From Unio delphinus (Eukaryota > Mollusca > Bivalvia > Unionida > Unionidae): DNA of 64,000 nucleotides. Positions 11,881 to 22,134 of the stretch are shown here, piece after piece; the first letter of the stretch is position 1; the number at the start of each line of letters is the position of its first letter. Below the pieces are notes generated by a model. That model did not search any database and had not been told where the DNA came from. It saw only the letters and a program-made list of their open reading frames with translations. The stretch is taken from assembly GCA_029339505.1 (NCBI GenBank), contig JAQISU010000041.1, positions 6,829,001 to 6,893,000 of the forward strand, read 5' to 3'. Both the position numbers and the translations under genes were made by a program.

Positions 11881-12588
11881 TCATGTTTTGCACTGTGTGT
11901 ATATAACACCAGCTGGGAATAACTCGTGTGGGTATGTCGGCTTATGAAAGAGTTACCCTAAATGGTTTTTTTGAAACGCTACGTTATCTGATCTCAATGG
12001 ATTTCATTGGTTGATTTTCATAGTCATGAATCTCAAACGAGATAATCAGTTATCTGTTTTGTAATAAAACGAAGTAAATACGTTGTATTTACAAACAACT
12101 GTATTCTTTTTTCAGTGGTTTTTTTCAAGTATACGGTTCTGCTTCAATGTTGTCAATAATCAGTATTAAGTACACGAAAGGCATATAGATCACACCTATT
12201 CCTTATTGACTTCCGCAAATTTGTATTAACTACATATATAAGCCAAATTTCTCTCTATATGTTTGGGCTTTAGCGCGAAGCTCAAGTTATGAAACTAATA
12301 TAAATCACACCGTCGCGTGGTGTGAATGATTTTACATGCAAATCAGGTCGATTTTGTAGGTTTATTTTGGTTTCATGCTTGAGTGTAGGAGTGCCCGTCA
12401 TTCATCCTATTCATTGTAAATATCATCCTTTCATACATTGTTATATGTTGTATTGTCTTGTGCTGTCCTATAACATCATTCATTGTAAATACCATACCCT
12501 TGACATCATTGATTGTATATATACCATTGTCAATGTACATTGTTCATCATTCATTGTATATACCATTGTTATCATTCCTATTTAGCGG
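11881..12588. other. Replacement sequence at the capsid deletion of A
   Basis: About 700 bp with no match to B at this point. B has about 4.2 kb here (satellite, core genes, major capsid protein). The right part (12400-12580) repeats CATTCATTGTA and CATTGTATATACCATTG loosely. No gene can be supported. It may be filler added when the capsid block was lost. Confidence 0.6.
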
Positions 12589-12589
12589 T

Positions 12590-12749
12590 GGCTAAAGCGG
12601 CAGCGTTAGGGGCCGTTGGTACCTCGGCAGGGATGGCACTAAAGAAAGCTACCGGGAAAGGATATAAAAAGGGAAAAGGTCTAAGACTACCAGGAACCCG
12701 GTATTCATGGTACACGGGAAAAGGCCTGACAATATCAGGAACGTTTTAA
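12590..12749 (+). pseudogene. Element A: minor virion protein, C-terminal remnant
   Basis: Matches the end of the B protein at 26926-27435, from the VAKA.ALGAVGT hydrophobic helix through KKATGKGYKKGKG to one copy of the LRLPGT-YSWY repeat. The first 95 or so residues are gone with the capsid deletion. Confidence 0.75.
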
Positions 12750-12765
12750 TAGTTCCCATGTGAAA

Positions 12766-13140
12766 TTTTGATTTACTCGATGCTGCTAAAGCACTAGCGA
12801 TAACAAACTTCAGAGGTGTCTTTATGAAAGATCAGTTGCCGGCACAACCAGAAAACGTTAAAACCGGTCTCATTAATCTCGATAACAGCACCGGACCCGG
12901 AACTCCTTGGGTTGCATACGCGATTGATCCACGTGTGATTGTTTATTTCGATTCATATGGGTTAGCGCCGCCTAAAGAATTTATGAGTTACATAACCATT
13001 TAAACACCCCTCGTTGGTATTCCACGCTACCAACACAACTACTAAATGACCCACCAATATGCGGCAACGAAGTATTAAATGTCCTTGACGCTATTTCACC
13101 ATCGGGAAACCATCTCATCGGGTCGTAAATGAATATACGA
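12766..13140 (+). pseudogene. Element A: adenain-like cysteine protease (dead)
   Basis: Adenovirus/Polinton maturation protease. Visible are the N-terminal NFDLLDAAKALAITNFRG, a GTPWVAYAIDP strand, YFDSYGL with the catalytic Asp, and PPICGNEVLNVL with the catalytic Cys. At the catalytic His (GTHWVAY in B) this copy has Pro, so it would be inactive even without its frameshift and stop. It should cleave capsid and core proteins during assembly. Confidence 0.8.
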
Positions 13141-13218
13141 GTAATCGATGGAAATCGAAGATTTGAAAATCGAAGATTTTAGAGAAGCAATTAGAAATTT
13201 AAAGATTTTGACAATAAC

Positions 13219-14187
13219 ATGCTTGATATTTGGGGACGATCTTTATCAATGTTGAAAAAACCAAGCGCGGGAACATCTGCAAATGGTGATATCAAAAAAT
13301 AATCGAAGATGAAATAGCTGAGATGTTGAACCTAGCATGTGTTGATCCCAATGAAATAGTTGTATTTCAAGATTGTCAAGGGAAATTGAAAACGAGTAAT
13401 ATTTCTCTCGACGATATTTTAGTTAAACAACACATCGCAGTAGAAGACACTATAGCGTTGTTTTCCGATCAGGGTAAATTCAAACCGGGTGTACTTGTTT
13501 CAACTATTGTGGATAGAATTAACAATATTGACAAAACCATATCAGATTTCTTTGAAAATCCAACGGTGACCACACCGAAGCTAACAGAGAGAAAAAAAAT
13601 GATATCGATGTTTTGATAAAATTGTGATCAGACTATGACGCTCATGTAACTCAATTTAGTACGTTACGTAAAAACTTTAACTGGACCGAAGACTCCATTG
13701 ATAAGATTTTTGGTAAAAAAAAAAGCTAAACCCTTTAAATGAATCTCAATGATATTATCACAGAACACGATGAAATAACGGCGATTAATCGTCGAATAGA
13801 AGTTATTCGCGATGATATTAAAACGACCCACGATATCATCAGGGATGATATGCCGAAGATGATAAAAATACTTGAGAAAACAAAAATGAGAGAACCAACA
13901 AAGAAGTATACACGATTCAATACGGATCATTTGCGTGGACACTATCGACTAACATATTAAATATTACCGCGGCCAGTAAAGGTATTTATCGATTAACACT
14001 AGTGACACCGACTCACTTTAATATTTCACCAACGAGTTCATCTGGGGTCAATAATACGATATCAACGATCATCGACAAGGATACAACTGAACAATTCACG
14101 ATAGCATCCACTGATAATAATTTGGCTAGGGTTTCAGTAACATGGTATGTGGAATTCGTAGCGGATTTAAGTGAACAACTAAATTGA
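13219..14187 (+). pseudogene. Element A: coiled-coil fibre-like protein region
   Basis: A broken reading begins LDIWGRSLSMLKKPS and continues with a conserved block ending KFKPGVLVSTI (13323-13616). Heptad-like helices rich in Ile/Asp/Glu follow (13739-13900), then a globular end with GVYTIQ-like and KGIYRLTLVTPT strands (13960-14187). The layout of stalk plus small beta domain resembles a virion fibre or spike, but I recognise no family. B carries the same region at 27918-28900. Confidence 0.5.
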
Positions 14188-14211
14188 AATCGTAAACGAT
14201 TTGAAAATAAA

Positions 14212-14553
14212 ATGTCATCACTAATGATTTCATCACCGACAATACCTTTATCATCGCAACACCGCCATGATCAGGTCAGAGAATTTCAAACTAAACTTAA
14301 AACCCTCACTGTGGAGTACCAAACAAAAATAAAAAAATACCGACAAAGAAACACCGCAGTTGATGTTATCGTGTACTTGGTGAGTGTTGTAATCACCGGG
14401 GCTGGTATTATACTCTCCTCGGTGACAATGATTGCCCCGATAGCTGTTCCAATTTGTATCGCAGCAGCGAAAACAATTGCGGAAATCATTTTGATAATAA
14501 CAAAAAAAAATATCATCATGCAGCCAACGCAAACTGCAAGATTATGTTGTTAA
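14212..14553 (+). CDS. Element A: small membrane protein
   Basis: An open frame of 113 codons preceded by GAAAATAAAATG. A charged N-terminal helix (HRHDQVREFQTKLKTL) leads to two hydrophobic segments (about residues 47-68 and 72-92: VIVYLVSVVITGAGIILSS; APIAVPICIAAAKTIAEII) with a short turn between, so it is a likely membrane hairpin. Homologous and open also in B (28963-29268). The function is unknown. It lies among capsid genes, so a virion membrane or lysis-type role is possible but unsupported. Confidence 0.6.
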   Translation: MSSLMISSPTIPLSSQHRHDQVREFQTKLKTLTVEYQTKIKKYRQRNTAVDVIVYLVSVVITGAGIILSSVTMIAPIAVPICIAAAKTIAEIILIITKKNIIMQPTQTARLCC

Positions 14554-14563
14554 GTTCTATGTT

Positions 14564-14776
14564 GTGTCAATGATATCGTCGTCACTCGATGACACATTAA
14601 TATCCGATAATGAGTTCTCAGCGATGGTACGTGTTTATGATTCCGGGATGTCAAATTTAGAAACACAACATGAGTATGATAACAATAACAACACCGCAAT
14701 AACTACTTCAACGAATAGCGGAGAACACAACCCCGATAAAAACAAGCATGATCTCAATAACATCAACGAATCCTGA
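14564..14776 (+). other. Element A: small ORF of unknown role
   Basis: A short Asn/Ser/Thr-rich reading (ISSSLDDTLISDNEFSAMV...) overlapping the start of the penton-like gene. B has a tandem duplication of this stretch with many stops, so coding is doubtful. Confidence 0.3.
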
Positions 14777-16021
14777 ATTCAGTGTGTATTTCCCTACTCC
14801 GATTCCAGTTACTGAGATAGCCTTAGCAAAATTACGAGTGTATCACAGTTGGCCTAATATTAGATCGGTAGCACTTGGTGGTCAACAACCGAATAATTCC
14901 TTGGTGTTCGCGAATAAGAATAACCCCAACGGTGAACCAGACTGGAACGTCGTTTCGATACCATCTGGGTCCTACCAAATCGAACAAATAAATAATGAAT
15001 TACAACGCAGAATAAAGTCCATTACTGAAACAGAATATATATAACAGTTCATGAGCCAACGTTATCATCCGCGATTGAGATAAACGAGTCATGTCGATAA
15101 GGACAATACTGGGATGGCCTGAAAATCCACCTCCACCTGATTATGTCACGGATAAACAATCATACCATGAAATTACTACATCATACGAGAACACCTCAGT
15201 GATACAAAAAAAAATCATCACTACCGGGTAGTTATTTTAATTTTATTGATCGAGATTCCGCCTTTTGGCAATTTAAGGTTGGACAGACTCCAGAATCAAT
15301 TACATACATAAATATTTAACATAACATAATTATTGAGTACTTTAAATAAATCAATCAAAAACACAGTCAACAACTACAACAAGATACCAATGAGTCTAAT
15401 CGGGGTGAAATCATTAAACGAAATGAAATATTAAATCAGCTTGTATCCGAGATGGAATATATCAACCAGCGAATAATTCAAGTAATAATTGATCACCATG
15501 ATGACAACATTAATCACTGTAAACGAAATTTCCTATCTGGCTATAATATTACAGAAGACGATCTACCGAATTTCAAGTTTCCTGGGTATAACGCAAACGA
15601 ACTAAAAAAATCCGTTAATAATTTTATCAATGAGAAATTTACTGCGATACTCACAGCATGGAGACAACAATACAAGGGTCCAACTATCCTCAAACATAAT
15701 AATGACCCAGATGGTGGAGGTAGGCATATTGCTCCGCTTAACGTAAATATAACTACGGTGATTGCATTGAATTTAGTATGCGATGTTATCGAAAGAAGCT
15801 ATCAAATAAATCTGAAAAGATCAAATCAAGCTCAGCAGGGATATATTTTATATTCATTTGCACCAACAGATCCTCCAGTCTTTATAATCATTGAGGATCC
15901 AACTAATCCAGTCTATATGCGATGTCATAATAATTTATTAACGAGAATTAATTTCAAACTCACTGACCAGTACAATAATCTAATTGATTTACGAGGTGAG
16001 GTTTTACAAATTAGTCTGTAA
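14748..16021 (+). pseudogene. Element A: penton-like minor capsid protein
   Basis: The N-terminus (14748-15044) has the Polinton minor-capsid signature: an IPVTEIALAKLRVYHSWPNI strand pair, then IPSGSYQIEQIN. The C-terminal domain (15452-16021, open for 189 codons) contains HIAPLNVNITTVIALNLVCD, LYSFAPTDPP and DLRGEVLQISL. This is typical of the shell/fibre-attachment part of these proteins. The middle is frameshifted. The product would form capsid vertices. Confidence 0.75.
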
Positions 16022-16056
16022 AATCGTAAATGATTTTCATCGTACAAAAATCCCAC

Positions 16057-16240
16057 AGCAGCAGAGGGGGGGGGCTACAACGACCATGGCGTCTTTTTTT
16101 ACCAAATGGACGCTTCTATTAAGGATTTTCGAACAAGCCTTGGTTTGCCAAACAGAAGCTTTTTTTTACGATTTTGGAGAAAGCCTTAGTTTGCCGAATT
16201 GACGCCTATTGACGTTGTCGGATTTGCCCCATCTACTGCT
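16057..16240. repeat. Element A right terminal inverted repeat
   Basis: Inverse of 5172-5353. It ends CCCCATCTACTGCT next to the TATGG duplication. The inner edge AGCAGCAGAGGGGG is more canonical than its outer end. Confidence 0.9.
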
Positions 16241-16268
16241 TATGGATTATAATTTTTTTTAGAAACTT
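16241..16268 (+). pseudogene. Element C ATPase sliver between A and B
   Basis: These 28 bases continue C's ATPase after the A insertion. They match B's own ATPase (rc 16550-16525, GATATGG...TTTAGAAATTT). They include the right TATGG duplication of A and end with AACTT, the left duplication of B. Confidence 0.75.
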
Positions 16269-16418
16269 AGCAGCAGAGGGGGCGACACGGACAACTTTTA
16301 TAGGCATCCATTCGGAAAATTAAGGCTTCCTCGAAAAGTAAATCGGACAAGCGTCAATTTGGTAAACTAAGGTTTCCTCGAAGATGCCATGGTTGTTCTC
16401 GCCGCACCCTCTGCTGCT
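16269..16418. repeat. Element B left terminal inverted repeat
   Basis: 150 bp, inverse of 31040-31189. It contains two direct motifs (TTCGGAAAATTAAGGCTTCCTCG and TTTGGTAAACTAAGGTTTCCTCG) and has inverted edges of its own: AGCAGCAGAGGGGG outside, CACCCTCTGCTGCT inside. Confidence 0.92.
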
Positions 16419-16423
16419 ATGAG

Positions 16424-17082
16424 TTAACCGAATATTTGATCAAGTCCGATACGATATCGTGTTCGAGGGTCATGCAAATGTATTGTTATAAATCCGTGTG
16501 GGATCGACTGAGCATGACTAAAGAAATTTCTAAATTGATTGAAGCCCATATCAGAGCACCATGTCTGCCAAATATTTCGTAGCGTATGTGTATCAACGCC
16601 GTTAAACACAGCAAGAATATTAAAGTTATCTCTGATCACTTTTGGAATCTGAGTGTAGAGTTGAGTGACATATATCACGTCGGTGTTTTTATGCCTGCCT
16701 CGGGAAAATATTCTAGCTGGTTTTTTTTGATTGTCTAACATGATATTGTCGTATACGACTAAATTGTTAATGCTCCCATCAAGGTCATCCACGGATGGTG
16801 CCTCGTCAATATCAGTTATAAAATTAATGACGTTCTCACCCTTAATTCCTGATGCATTCTCGTTAAAATCCTTTAACACTTCATAGCATCGTTGAACATC
16901 TACGCTACGAGCAACTAAATACAACTTATCCCACTTCATCCATCTCGTTATTAAATTGAGCAACAATTACTTCTTGCCGGATCCCGATGGCCCGATTATA
17001 ATTGCGCGGTAGAGTTTGGTAGCGCTCCATGATGCTTAACTGGTTCTCTTGTTTTAGTCGCTGAAAAATCAATTATATTCAT
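16424..17082 (-). pseudogene. Element B: packaging ATPase
   Basis: A32-like packaging ATPase with start at 17082 and stop at 16426-16424. The last 180 codons are open and contain INNLVVYDNIML (Walker B region), VTQLYTQIPKVIRDN (sensor-like) and the HTLRNIWQTW landmark. The P-loop (GPSGSGKK) is followed by TAA where C reads threonine-glutamine, and a frameshift precedes it, so the gene is broken at its active site. It diverges from the zinc ribbon-PLA2 gene with 17 bases between the start codons. Confidence 0.88.
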
Positions 17083-17099
17083 ATCTCTATACATAAATT

Positions 17100-17622
17100 A
17101 TGGATCTATATTGTGCGAAGTGTAAAACGCGTACTAGCACAAATGATGTGATGACGATTACAACTAGCAATAACAGATCAGCACTTACTGTAGATGTGCA
17201 ACATGTGGTATAAAAAAGTTTAGATTTGTTTCTAAGAAATCCGGAGATGTTTTAAAAACAACCGAGGAGGTGATATTGCAGCCAAGTTAGCAAAACTCCC
17301 TGGAACACCGTGGGAAAAATATCCAGGAGAAAATCATCTTCCAGGGTATAGTTATTGTGGACCCAGAACCAGACTCGATATCAGACTCGATGATCAAAAC
17401 CAACCTCGACCGGGCGAAGAACCAATAAACGCTATTGATAAGGCGTGTCATGCTCATGATGTTGCATATAAAAGCAGCAATCTGCAACACAGACATCTCA
17501 CAGATGTGAAATTGATTCACGCGTTGAATTATATCACTGATAAATCCTTCAAAGAAAAGTTGGCTTCATGGTTAGTAAAATCGGATATGAAAGGAAAACT
17601 GATGTTAGGCGCTGGTATTTAA
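17100..17622 (+). pseudogene. Element B: zinc-ribbon + phospholipase A2 protein
   Basis: The ribbon (MDLYCAKCKTRT, CATCGIKKFRFVS) carries a 1-base deletion. After another shift the PLA2 domain is open to the stop at 17622. Its calcium loop reads YCGPRT (second Gly replaced by Arg), while the catalytic helix ACHAHDVAY is intact. The C-terminus GKLMLGAG is conserved in all copies. The role is membrane lipid hydrolysis during entry by analogy with parvovirus VP1; the sequence shows only the motifs. Confidence 0.85.
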
Positions 17623-17629
17623 TAACAAC

Positions 17630-18575
17630 ATGGAATCTATTTATTATTCTCCAAGCGGATATTGGCGAGGTAAAGCAGCAATTGGTAAACTTGCTAGTGC
17701 CGCGAAGGTGAAATATACCACTGCGGATAATTGGTTATCCAAACAGGCAAGATGGCAAATTTATCTACCGCCGCCTAAACAAATTCACTACTCGCATTTT
17801 GATGTGACCGTTCCCAATGAAGTTCATCAAGCTGATTTATTATTTTTGCCGCATGATGGTGTTTACAAGTATGCGCTAACTGTAGTTGATGTTGCGATAC
17901 GATACAAACAAGCAGAGCCATTAAAAACAAAGTCGGGCACTGAAGTAGCTACTGCGTTTGAAAGGATTTATCGACGAGGTCCTCTGCGTTGGGCCAAATC
18001 TATTACAAGTTGATCCTGGCAAGGAATTTCAGGGTGCGGTGTTATCAACAATGAAACATCATAATGTCACCATCAGACGAGGGCATACTGCATTACATCG
18101 CGATCAGGCGATTGTTGAACGATTTCATTGTACACTTGCTGAACGGTTATTTGGATATCAATACGCGAAATAATTTATTCAACATAAACGATCTCGTGAA
18201 TGGGTCAAGAGATTACTAGGCGTAATTACCGCGCTGAATAATGAGGTTACTCGAACAATCAACATGAAACCTAACAACGCGATTAAAAAGAAGTATATAC
18301 CCGTACAACCACAAAAAGAATTTTCAAAAGAACCAATTCTTGGTAATGTCTCTGTAAGGTATGTATATGAACCAGGAGAACTCGAAGGTGGCACAAAAAG
18401 GGCTACTGATCCTATTTGGAGTGTTACTACACATAAAATATCCGGTATAACACGATCCACGGGTAGACCAGCAATCTATAGACTGGATTCAACTGGCCCT
18501 CAGCGAGGATTTACTCGACAACAACTACAAGTGATACCCGAGGATACTCAATTACCACCGCGTGGTCTTAACTAG
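17630..18575 (+). pseudogene. Element B: DDE integrase with one main frameshift
   Basis: Starts ATG seven bases after the PLA2 stop. The N-terminal 127 codons are open (GYWRGKAAIGKLASAAKV, IYLPPPKQIHYSHFDV, first catalytic Asp in HQADLLFLP). One extra base near 18000 shifts the frame before QVDPGKEFQG (second Asp). AIVERFHCTL holds the Glu, giving the D,D35E triad. A TAA interrupts after QYAK. The C-terminal SH3-like domain (VRYVYEPGEL, PIWSVT) is open to a TAG at 18575. It inserts the element and makes 5-bp target duplications. Confidence 0.9.
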
Positions 18576-18752
18576 CACCTCTTCGTCTGTTGCACTCAAG
18601 ACAAGTCAGCATCACGTTTTTTCTAGTATGGCCAACGCTACTATCTTTTCTGTCTACGGTAAATTGTCGAGAATCCTTATCCGACCAACACCAACGCATT
18701 ATACAATTGCAACTCGCAAAGTGATTATTCTGTTATTGTTTTAGTTTAATTA
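18568..18752 (-). pseudogene. Element B: HNH/EndoVII-like C-terminal domain
   Basis: Minus strand: a CNC pair, then RQFTVDRKDSSVGHTRKN and VMLTCLECNRRRG, ending in TAA at 18570-18568. D-R-x-D...GH..-N...C-x-x-C-N-R-R-R is the HNH pattern seen in endonuclease VII-like domains. It follows the helicase with a 1-base shift and a TAA in the linker. In A and C the linker (EFDIDAE...) points to an originally continuous polypeptide. Confidence 0.65.
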
Positions 18753-19946
18753 TTAATTCAGCATCAATATCAAACTCTCGTTTATTTTTTTATCCTGTTG
18801 TTTATAACCAGATAGTTTTTTTCGGATTCTATCCTTAGTGATGAAATCACCAGTGACAATATCATTGATTGTAATGTCGTTATCATCTCTTGACTCTGTC
18901 AGGACAACTCTTTGAAGCTGATTTATTCTTCGTACTCTGGATACTGCGAGATAAACTAAATTTGACCACTCGATGTGATTATCCACCATCCAAACAATTG
19001 TGTCTGTGATAGTCAATCCCTGTGAAGAATGTATTGTTGCTGCGTAACCTAGCGTCCATGGGGATTTATCAGCGCGCAATGCATCTTCGACGACGTTGAT
19101 ATCAACCAGCACAATATCATTTAACACTAAATTTTGCTTTTCACGCTGTCCTGGAATATCAACTTCAATATTCTGCTTTCGTGTATCCGAAGGTCTATAA
19201 CACAACGGCACTGGAAGCGTTGCAAATTTTTCTTTATGCGTTTCAAATAACTTCATCTGAAGTGTGTCTCTGACTATCTTTCTACTTGCGATTATCAAAT
19301 CGTTTGGTCTCCACGCTTCCCAGAAATCATTCATGGGAGTTTCCGAAATTATTTCGCGTGCTATCTCACATTGGATTCTATCCGGTTGTAACCTAATTAG
19401 TTTTTTGAACTCGCGAAATTGTTCATCAAGTGCTCTATGATCGGTGTTAATCTCTTCATAATAGTCTACAAAATTCTTTAGCCAATCATGCGGGGATAAA
19501 CTGACAAATGGTGGTGGTTGACCGTGATCGCCACACATGACGACGTTTGTGTTCGCGTGCTATAACCAATCGAGAAATGTTTGCAATACATCTAATGACA
19601 CCGTGCATATCTCATCCTAAATTATGACGCCAGGGACAGATTTCTCACAAATTCGATCAGGAGTCCATTCGTCAACTTTCCATCAAAAGAAGCTATGATA
19701 AGTGCAAGCATTCGCCCCTCGTTGTTTCATCTCTCTGGCAAGTCTGTGGGTTGGTGTTAGCACAATCATGTTTGATTCGGAAACGCTAGCGTGAAAATCC
19801 GTAGGATTTTTTCCACGAAATAACTCAATCGCGCGAGTCGTCGTTCCTGACCCACCACAACCGTTTAAATAAACTTTTTTATATCGACATATTGGATCAG
19901 ATATTGGCGGTGCATTAGATAGTTCTGATTTTTTATCACCACTCAA
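18753..19946 (-). pseudogene. Element B: SF1 helicase domain
   Basis: One reading frame runs over the whole helicase with only three stops (TGA, TAG, TAG at about 19680, 19625 and 19560). Motif I is GCGGSGTTTRAIELF, where the nucleotide-binding Lys is Thr (A keeps Lys). Motif II is DEICTV, motif III CGDHGQPPPF, motif V YAATIHSSQGLT, and motif VI VYLAVSRVRR. A 21-bp palindromic insert (19794-19810) adds seven residues after IELFRG compared with A. It belongs to the same frame as the polymerase tail upstream. Inactive as it stands. Confidence 0.88.
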
Positions 19947-20021
19947 GTATTTATCTTCAATCGTAACATCTGCTGATTTGGAATAATCACACGGTATTTC
20001 CTGCTTAATTCTCCATGATCC

Positions 20022-22091
20022 TCAACTCTCGTCTGAATTAGTGAATTCAGCCACTGCGTTTCTGTGTTTCATGTCTATGTAAAATGAATCAGTGGCGACT
20101 CTATCCGCGGTGTCAGGAAATCTTTTTATCATCGAAAACAGATTAATATAAGCATAAGCCAGCATGGATGCTCTCAAATGTGTATACTGAAGACTGTGTC
20201 CATCATCGTAAGTAACAATTGCTCCCAATTGGGTCCCATCGGACAAGAAAGCGTCTTTACGATCGACATATATACCCTTAGATGTTATATCCGCGATTAT
20301 AAAATCGTACTCGACGCTATCCATAATCAACCGTGAAGAATATCGTCCATTGTCGTATTTACCACCTTGAGTGAATTTACCAATTATTCTTCTACCAAGA
20401 TCTTTTGCGTCTTTGTTGCTGATTTCAAATAACAGTTTGGACCAATTCATGATATATTCTTCGTCGAGATCGGGAAACTGTTTTCGTTGTTCGCTGATTA
20501 TACTATCTATATCAGGTTGTGGTGGTAACCAGACTTCAGTCTGTGCGTGATATGATATAATCGCTTCACTGACAATCAGCGATATCAACATGTTACAATC
20601 AATCATATAACGTAACAGAACTATTGGCATCCAATGTTTCACAGACATATGTCTACCAATCCAAATATAACAGCACGGATGAAGTCCTTTAGCCAATTCA
20701 ATGATACCACACGAGCGAATCCGGTTAAATCAAAATCAGGCAGTGGTCCATTAATCGCATAGCGGGTCATCTCGTGTGTGGGATGTCCAAATCGCTTGAA
20801 GTATTTAGCGGTTTCTCCGTACCCGAGAAAACTCCCTAGGTAACATGCGACTATATCAACTGAAATAATAGTTTTGGGGTTGTATTTTGTATTCCATAAT
20901 CCGACGTGGTTATATTCGATGCAGCCTGATTTGATATATAAATTCAGCTCGCGTTGGTTTCCACGTACTTTTCCTTCTCGCAAAATAAGCTGCAACCGAC
21001 GGAATTGTAAAGCAATTTGTTAGTAATTGTTCGTCGTCGAATTTCTTTGAGAAACTACTAGCTAGTTTTTTCATCTTGTCATGGAGGGCTTCAGTACGGT
21101 ATAATTCTTCATTGGGTCTTACAAACTGATCGAATTTCAGCACTGTGAAGTAACCACACTGACACCGGATCGTTTTTACTCAACTGGTAAATAGCATCGA
21201 ACAATTTTTTTCTCAGAGAATTCTGGAGCGGAAAATTCTTCGGGTATATACTTTATTGTTCTATTTCGCGGGAATATTGTTACCGCAGGTGTCCATGCGT
21301 GTTCGTTATGATCAAAAATTTTGATTGGGGCTCTTTTTGATTTATATCTTGATTCGTGTAATATCTCACCGGTTATCGTCGCTACGGTTATTGGGAATCT
21401 TAATAATGTTTCTAATTTGGCTATATCCTGAATTGATGCTCCGTTCTTGTTAACTGTTAATTCCAATTCCTTTATTTTTTGGCGTCTTAGATCAGTCAAT
21501 TTGTTTCCCCGGGACGCATTTGTGAAGTGTTCTATTATTCGTTCTGCTACACAATTATTCATTTTTGACGAAGTCGATGACGAAGTCATCAATGACAGTT
21601 TCATGGTTTTTAGTTTTTCTATACTCGGTTTATCATTTAACAGATATATCCCATAAGCATCTGCTATTACAGGATAAGATCTCTCGTAGTACGGTTTGTC
21701 AATTCCAGTCAGAATTCCTGGTTTGGAATCTCGACTCACAAATACGGTTCTTTTATCCTTCAAGATGGGTTCAAATTTATCCCTGATAATCTAATCTCCA
21801 GTGTCTGAACGAATAATGAATTTTACTCTAAAAAATATCTTTTCCGGGTAAGATGTGAAATTATCACTGCTGCGCGTTCGTCGTTCATGGTAGCATCAAC
21901 ACTACCATCGATTCGAAATGTTTACCAACAATGAGATGCTCCATCACGCTTGAATTCATTAAAACAGTCACTGATTTTACTTATCATAATTTTATCACCT
22001 ATTAGATTTTTTGTGCTACGGAGACTCTATCGAGATTAAATGTATCATTTTTCCAGGGTTTAATTTTCGATAATCTCTCGAATTCCTTCAT
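20022..22091 (-). pseudogene. Element B: family-B DNA polymerase
   Basis: Start ATG at 22091 (MKEFERLSKIKPW). Open blocks: 21763-21176, 21143-20910, 20995-20639 and 20696-20022, separated by frameshifts. Motif A is SVDIVACYLGSF. The last block (224 codons) holds YDFIIADITSKGIYVD, the LRASMLAYAYINLFSM helix and motif C RVATDSFYID (family-B Y-x-D-T-D-S equivalent). The first block has an in-frame palindromic insert near 21566-21594 that is absent from A. A single TGA (20024-20022), where A has TGG, separates it from the in-frame helicase. Confidence 0.85.
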
Positions 22092-22134
22092 ACTATAATT
22101 AAGACAAGTATTCAAATAGAGAATTTATTATATA

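Larger units (their letters stand above)
5172..16240. mobile_element. Polinton-like element A (11.1 kb, capsid-less)
   Basis: Bounded by terminal inverted repeats of about 183 bp (5172-5353 and 16057-16240) and a TATGG duplication. It carries ATPase, zinc ribbon-PLA2, integrase, helicase/polymerase, zinc-finger protein, HNH endonuclease, the tail of the minor virion protein, protease, fibre-like region, membrane protein and penton-like protein, in the same order as B. The block from the end of the HNH gene to most of the minor virion protein, including the major capsid gene, is absent. Nearly every gene has stops or frameshifts, more than in B. Confidence 0.9.

Noticed and set aside
19540..20024. 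In-frame TGA/TAG codons in B's helicase as recoded sense codons
   Set aside because: A has ordinary codons at several of these sites and its own stops elsewhere, so these are random decay and not a variant code.
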